This document shows, piece after piece, positions 59,561-64,000 of a DNA stretch of 64,000 nucleotides. Source of the stretch: Zygnema cylindricum (Eukaryota; Streptophyta; Zygnematophyceae; Zygnematales; Zygnemataceae); contig JBBHKE010001339.1 of NCBI GenBank assembly GCA_037447655.1, positions 128,669 through 192,668 of the forward strand. The letters run 5' to 3'. Under the pieces are notes generated by a model. That model was not told the DNA's origin and did not search any database. It saw only the letters and a program-made list of their open reading frames with translations. The position numbers and the translations under genes are program-made. Position 1 is the first letter of the stretch. Each line of letters starts with the position of its first letter.

Positions 59561-60035
59561 CGCGACCTTGAACCACGTCAGCGACCACGTCAGCGACGGC
59601 AATGACGACCGCGACCTCGACACCGACAGCGTCGACGACAACGATGACGACCACAACAGCGGCCACGACAGCGATGACGACCGCGACCGCCACATCGACA
59701 ACTACCACAACAGCGACCACGAAAGCGTTAGACGACTACGCCGACACCGAAAGATGTGATGTACGGGTATGTCAGACCGACAATAGTGACACGATGCACA
59801 AATTCAAAGTACGCAAATCCGCTTGCGAAAACGACAATGTCGCTGTGACGTCGACTGCGTCGTAAATACACCGACCAGGTAACATAAATTAAATTCAAAA
59901 AAAAAAAAAAAACGACCACGACCGCGACAACGACAGCGACAGCGAACCGCGACATCGACAGCGACCACGACAGCAACCACGAAAGCGACGTCGACGGCGA
60001 CAGCGACCCCGACCACGACCACACCGACCGCGGGT
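59561..60035. repeat. GAC/GCGAC hexanucleotide-type repeat blocks
   Basis: Two blocks (59570-59745 and 59908-60030) of units such as GACGACCGCGACC, CACGACAGCGAC and GACAACGACAGC. They are separated by about 160 bp of unique sequence containing a poly-A run. Frames on either strand give only Thr/Asp or Val/Arg repeats. Confidence 0.85.
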
Positions 60036-61035
60036 CACTTTAAAAGTTAGGCGCGGTTCACTTGTAGTAACGCAAAAGTTGTACACGTCCCGTACTAAAG
60101 TAGGGCCGGTCAGAGAAAGTGGCGCATATGGTGTATATGCATATTCAGTTGAAGACTATTTAGGAACGCGTTAAAAACATCAAAAATTGTAGTAATGTTG
60201 TGTCAATATGTTTTATTAAAACCCCGCAACACAAAATATACAAAAAACGCAAGATCTTTGTAGCTCTCAAGTATTTGTACGGGTGTGCCATTTCGGTTCA
60301 ATTCATGCGTCAACCAACATAGGAGGAAGTACAATTCCATATAGGTAAGCTGATCAAATCCCCCTATGGTTTTGTTCCCATGAAGAGTGTATTGCTACTG
60401 TCAAGAGAAAAAATACAAAATTAAAAATCGGTTTTCTCGATTAAAAATTATAAACCTTTGGCTGCCGTGTTGAAAACCTTAAATTTGCGATATCTGTGTG
60501 CGCGCGCGGCGGTGTCTGTACGTCCGCGCGACCCAAAACAACATGTCCTTTACGACCATGACCCATGTTCCCATGTGCCGTCGGTGCAAAATCGATGCCT
60601 CAACCTACATCGCAAGAGCAGCAAAGGAAAAGGTACGCGTGTGCCATCCCGGCTCAATTGATGCCTAAAAATACATATCAAATGAAAGATTACGAAATAT
60701 TGTAATTCGTAAGAAACGGTTATTAATAGAGGGATATATTATTATTGTTGTTGATTTATAAAAAAACTACAATGTATAGGAACAGTTCACATTACATGCA
60801 AGTACGTTGCTATGTCGCGAAATATACAAGCAGTAATAATATATCATTGCATTTTTTCTGTTTTAAATTGGGGTTGATTTATGAAAGCGGCACAAAATGT
60901 GTAGATGTCAGTAGCGCACATTGCTTCACTATTGCAGTTTGAAAGAGTTTATGATGCGTTTGTGACCCTATCGCAAACACCCTATGGTTGTTGTTGCAAA
61001 GTGTGTAGACGTGAGGACGCATATTCGAGCTGAAC
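60036..61035. other. Intergenic, no gene recognised
   Basis: AT-rich with short frames only. TGTGCCATYYCGGYTCAATT occurs at about 60285 and 60640, suggesting a dispersed repeat. Confidence 0.45.
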
Positions 61036-61198
61036 AAGAACTCACAATATGTGATCCGACAATGTACGAACCGACAAGATGTGAACCAACAATACATGAA
61101 CCTACAAGATATGAACTGCAAATGTACGAACCGACAATATATGAAGAGACAATATGTGAACCAACAATATATGAACCTACAATATATGAACGGACAAC
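61036..61198. repeat. 15/18-bp minisatellite (TATGAACCWACAATA)
   Basis: About ten units of a TATGAACCAACAATA-like 15-mer with 18-bp variants. The period is a multiple of three, so it gives periodic peptide frames on both strands, but there is no supporting gene context. Confidence 0.85.
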
Positions 61199-62895
61199 AA
61201 CAAAGAGGGAGAGAGGGGAGATAGAAAACCAAGAGGGAGAGAGAGAAGGAGCGGGGAGAGAACAAGAGAGAGGGACGGGGGAGAAAAAACAAGTGAGATA
61301 GGAAAAGGAAAGGGGCGTTGAATCAGTGTGTCTAACATTAATAGCAATCCATGGTGTATTTAGATATTTCCATAAACAGCACAGGGTAATACAGTGTGAA
61401 AATTGACATTTCTTATACTGTAGTGAAATAAAGAAGATTCGTAAGAAACTTATCCGTAAACATTGTTAGAGCTATGAAAAGTTAATGTCAAAAATTCCCG
61501 TCTAATCCTAACTGGGTTGTTAACACTTTAAATTAAGCTGCATGGGTATACATACTTCGACTCACTTATGTTCCAACACTACTATTTCTTCAATGGAATA
61601 TTCTTGCTGTTTGGAAGTGTGCACACTTTCTATGCTCATACAATCACTCTATGGTTGTTGATCCAATAGAAGTTGCAGAGGGACTCTTCATATAATGCAT
61701 GTCATACAATTGCTTATTGAACACATAAACGTATGTTTGTATAATACTTTGGCAAGGCTTAACAAAGCGTGATAAAACAACACACGATACATGCCCATAT
61801 AACAAGCATAACAAAATACGACACAGACCATGTCCGTGTAACGGGCATTTTTGGACTTGTAGAATAAAACAGTGACACATACGCAGACAAAATTAAAGAA
61901 ACAAATGCCATAAACGCATTACATGTTTTAAGGGCGAGAAAGAAAGAGATGAGCTGTATATTGTTCCCCATTTTTTTTTTAATTTCTCCTGTGCTTTTTC
62001 CTTTTTCCCTACCTTCCTTTTTCTTTCTTTGGTATTATTGCCCGTCCAACAATGGACCGTATTCCCAAACATCAACAAAAAAAAATAAAAAATCAACCAA
62101 ATGTAAAAGAACGACCAATCTAACTTTGACACCCATAATCACAAGTGGATAAACATAAATAATCCTAACGGTACAGCAAACAACATGCCATGGACCTAGA
62201 TGAAGACTGTTTCTCCAGGTTTGCTGAAGGCAGCTTGACAATCTAAATTGACAATGCCATTTTTCTATTTTTACCCTCAACATTTGCAGGCAGCAAATAT
62301 GAGTAGCAGAAACCCACGAGATTGAAACACTGAATCACTAAGACACTGAAACAATGACAACTTTTCACACTCGATCCCCACTGATGAACTTAAGGTAAAA
62401 GTTAACCACCTAAGAATGCAAAAAACACGTTCCCGTAACTGACACCTCTAACAAAGCCCACAAAAAGAATCATTTTTTCCATTTTTTCATCCCACATAAG
62501 ACGAAAAGAGATTTATTTTGCCCAGCTTCTTTTCTTCTTTGTTTTTTTCTTTCTTTCTTTGATTTTTCTTTGTTTTTTGCTTTCTCTTCCATTCTTTTTC
62601 CTTTTTTTCCAATTAATCTCTTTCTTTTTTTATGCCTTCACGATGGAAAGCATTGCCCATTATTCTTTTTTCTCTTTCTTTCTTTTTTCCGTTTTACAGA
62701 AAAGCATAAAAAATCGCTGAAAGTTTTTTTTTTCAGCTTCAAAAACATTCCTCTAAGAATACACCGAAAAACCGAAAAGAACCAGGCATTCATGTCAGGT
62801 CTTTTTTTCTTTTTATGTCTCTTCTTTTTTTTTGCCACTCAAAAACTTAAAAAGGAAAGCTGTTTACAGTCTGAGAGAGGCTCCGGTGCCCCAAT
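61199..62895. other. Intergenic with low-complexity tracts and one MITE end
   Basis: A purine tract occupies 61205-61310. A single MITE right end (CTAACATTAATAGCAATCCA then TGGTGTA) lies at 61332-61358. T/C-rich low-complexity sequence lies at 61970-62040 and 62520-62830. No gene recognised. Confidence 0.5.
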
Positions 62896-62989
62896 CAGAT
62901 TTCTTTCTTTCTAGGAGCTCAAAGGTACGGTCGGTATCTCACTGGCCTCCGATATCGAGGCACCCTCCTGCAAAAAAACAGGGCAGAGA

Positions 62990-63312
62990 AGGTCAGAGAA
63001 AAAAGGAGGTGAGAGGAGGGAGACAACAGTTTTGAAGAGCAAAATAGAAAGCGTTGAAAAGAGCGAAAAAACAGTCAGAGAAGAGTGATAAAAAACAATC
63101 AAGAAGGACAGAAATGACAAGTTTTGAGGGGAAAAAAGAAATGAGAAAAAAGAGACAAGAGTTTCGAAGAGCAGAAAAAAATAAATGGTCGAAAAGAGCG
63201 AAAAAAACAGTTGAGAAGGGTGAAAAAACATTCAAGAGGAGTGATAAAAAAAAACCGAGAAGAACAAAAATGAAAAGTTTCGAGCGAAAAAAACAGTTGA
63301 GAAGAGCGACAC
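62990..63312. repeat. A/G-rich degenerate tandem repeat
   Basis: Units containing GAGCGAAAAAAACAGT, GAGTGATAAAAAA and AGAACAAAAATGAAAAGTT recur with spacing of roughly 85-140 bp. The reading frames are low-complexity Lys/Arg. Confidence 0.75.
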
Positions 63313-63403
63313 ACATCAATAAAACGACACACACACACCAAATATGTCTGTATATTTCAATCTAAGTCAGTTTACCATATCGCATAACCAGGATACCACA
63401 TGC

Positions 63404-63615
63404 TACTCCGTCTACCGTTGTTACCATTAATGCTTTGACACTTAAATCAGTTTTTTTTTTCGTGCACTTGTCTAACTCTGTTTAAGATTGGCAACTGGCA
63501 GGCAAAGATCTTGCCTTTCTATCCCAACCCGTCGGATCCACATCTGGACAAGTGAGAACGGAGAAATTTTCATTTACGTGGCAAACAAACCTTACACTAA
63601 TAACGTTCCAGTGTA
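63404..63615. mobile_element. Eroded TA-type MITE
   Basis: The right end is clear (ACACTAATAACGTTCCAGTG-TA). The left end is degenerate (TACTCCGTCTACCGTTG). The internal TGCACTTGTCTAACTCTG and GGACAAGTGAGAACGGAG are inverted, as in other members. Confidence 0.65.
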
Positions 63616-64000
63616 GCTTACATTATTAAACTATGATGTGAACTGTGAAAAACTGCGTTACTGAGTGGTGTGCAAAACTGTCCCGTACTGCATAGAATTT
63701 CTTAAATGTAGAACACGATACTCGCACATTTTCATACATTTACAGAGTCTATTGCAATCTACTTCATTTTCCACCTTCACACGCGCCCAGTTTCAGCAAA
63801 CCCATCTTCCTGAGACAGGTCTCTCTGTCACAGACCAAGACATACCCAAAAACACATCACAGCATCAACCTCTCGAGTCCACACAGAAAAACCATTTCCA
63901 AAGTGTTGCAACACCAAGTCTGAGATCTCATCCCATTCAAACCCAGCTTCCACCTTGGTCAGGAACGTTATTTCCACATACAAACACAAAACCACTCCAT
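63616..64000. other. Window end, no gene recognised
   Basis: C/A-rich sequence from about 63770 onward differs from the AT-rich sequence to its left. It may be part of a gene beyond the window, but no frame is convincing. Confidence 0.35.

Noticed and set aside
59602-59865. Thr-rich frame in the GAC repeat region
   Set aside because: Low-complexity translation of a hexanucleotide repeat.
1-64000. tRNA, rRNA or other structured RNA genes
   Set aside because: No sequence with a convincing tRNA A/B-box layout or rRNA core was recognised by eye. A tRNAscan or Infernal run would be decisive but could not be done.

Overview
This is a eukaryotic nuclear window. It has genes split by GT-AG introns, abundant transposon debris, minisatellites and two 10-base assembly gaps (22048-22057 and 47356-47365). 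Only two host genes can be read with confidence, both on the + strand. The first is a 14-exon URB1/Npa1 homologue (23224-43081, about 3236 aa), a nucleolar factor for 60S ribosomal subunit assembly. The second is a 7-exon glycoside hydrolase family 81 endo-1,3-beta-glucanase (49987-58727, about 647 aa). From memory, both read most like land-plant proteins, for example the GH81 stretch around SALVKDVAALT and the URB1 C-terminal domain. A green-lineage organism, possibly a streptophyte (charophyte-grade) alga, is the best guess. The species cannot be named from the sequence.

Layout. Positions 1-4490 hold a PIF/Harbinger DNA transposon with a Myb/SANT-like ORF (294-1529, +) and a convergent, frameshifted transposase (2604-3859, -). 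It lies between CCCTCC-type repeats on the left and GGGAGG-type repeats on the right, which are the same satellite in opposite orientation. Positions 5410-10970 are two huge polypurine satellite blocks. Positions 11.1-23.1 kb are a transposon graveyard: a 28-bp minisatellite, TA-flanked MITEs, a foldback family whose ends read CATAGTTCAAAAGTAGG, a nested 741-bp Harbinger-type MITE with a perfect TTA target duplication, TAC-rich degenerate repeats and the 3' end of a non-LTR retrotransposon. At 21.6-22.05 kb there is a broken duplicate of the URB1 promoter and first exon, just before an assembly gap.

URB1 fills 23.2-43.1 kb, with MITEs and tandem repeats in several introns. Positions 43.1-49.9 kb hold more MITEs, a 1.05-kb element with about 330-bp inverted arms, another non-LTR retrotransposon tail and a low-complexity gap region. 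GH81 follows. Its first three introns are almost pure pyrimidine microsatellite running into the splice acceptors, and its last intron (3.8 kb) contains Ty1/copia wreckage in both orientations. Positions 58.7-64 kb hold simple and degenerate repeats and one MITE but no recognisable gene.

The two host genes are not functionally linked: one acts in ribosome assembly, the other in beta-1,3-glucan (callose/laminarin) hydrolysis. I found no clearly new multi-gene system. The most informative signals are the transposon insertion/empty-site comparisons, the inverted polypurine arrays around the Harbinger element, and the polypyrimidine introns of GH81.
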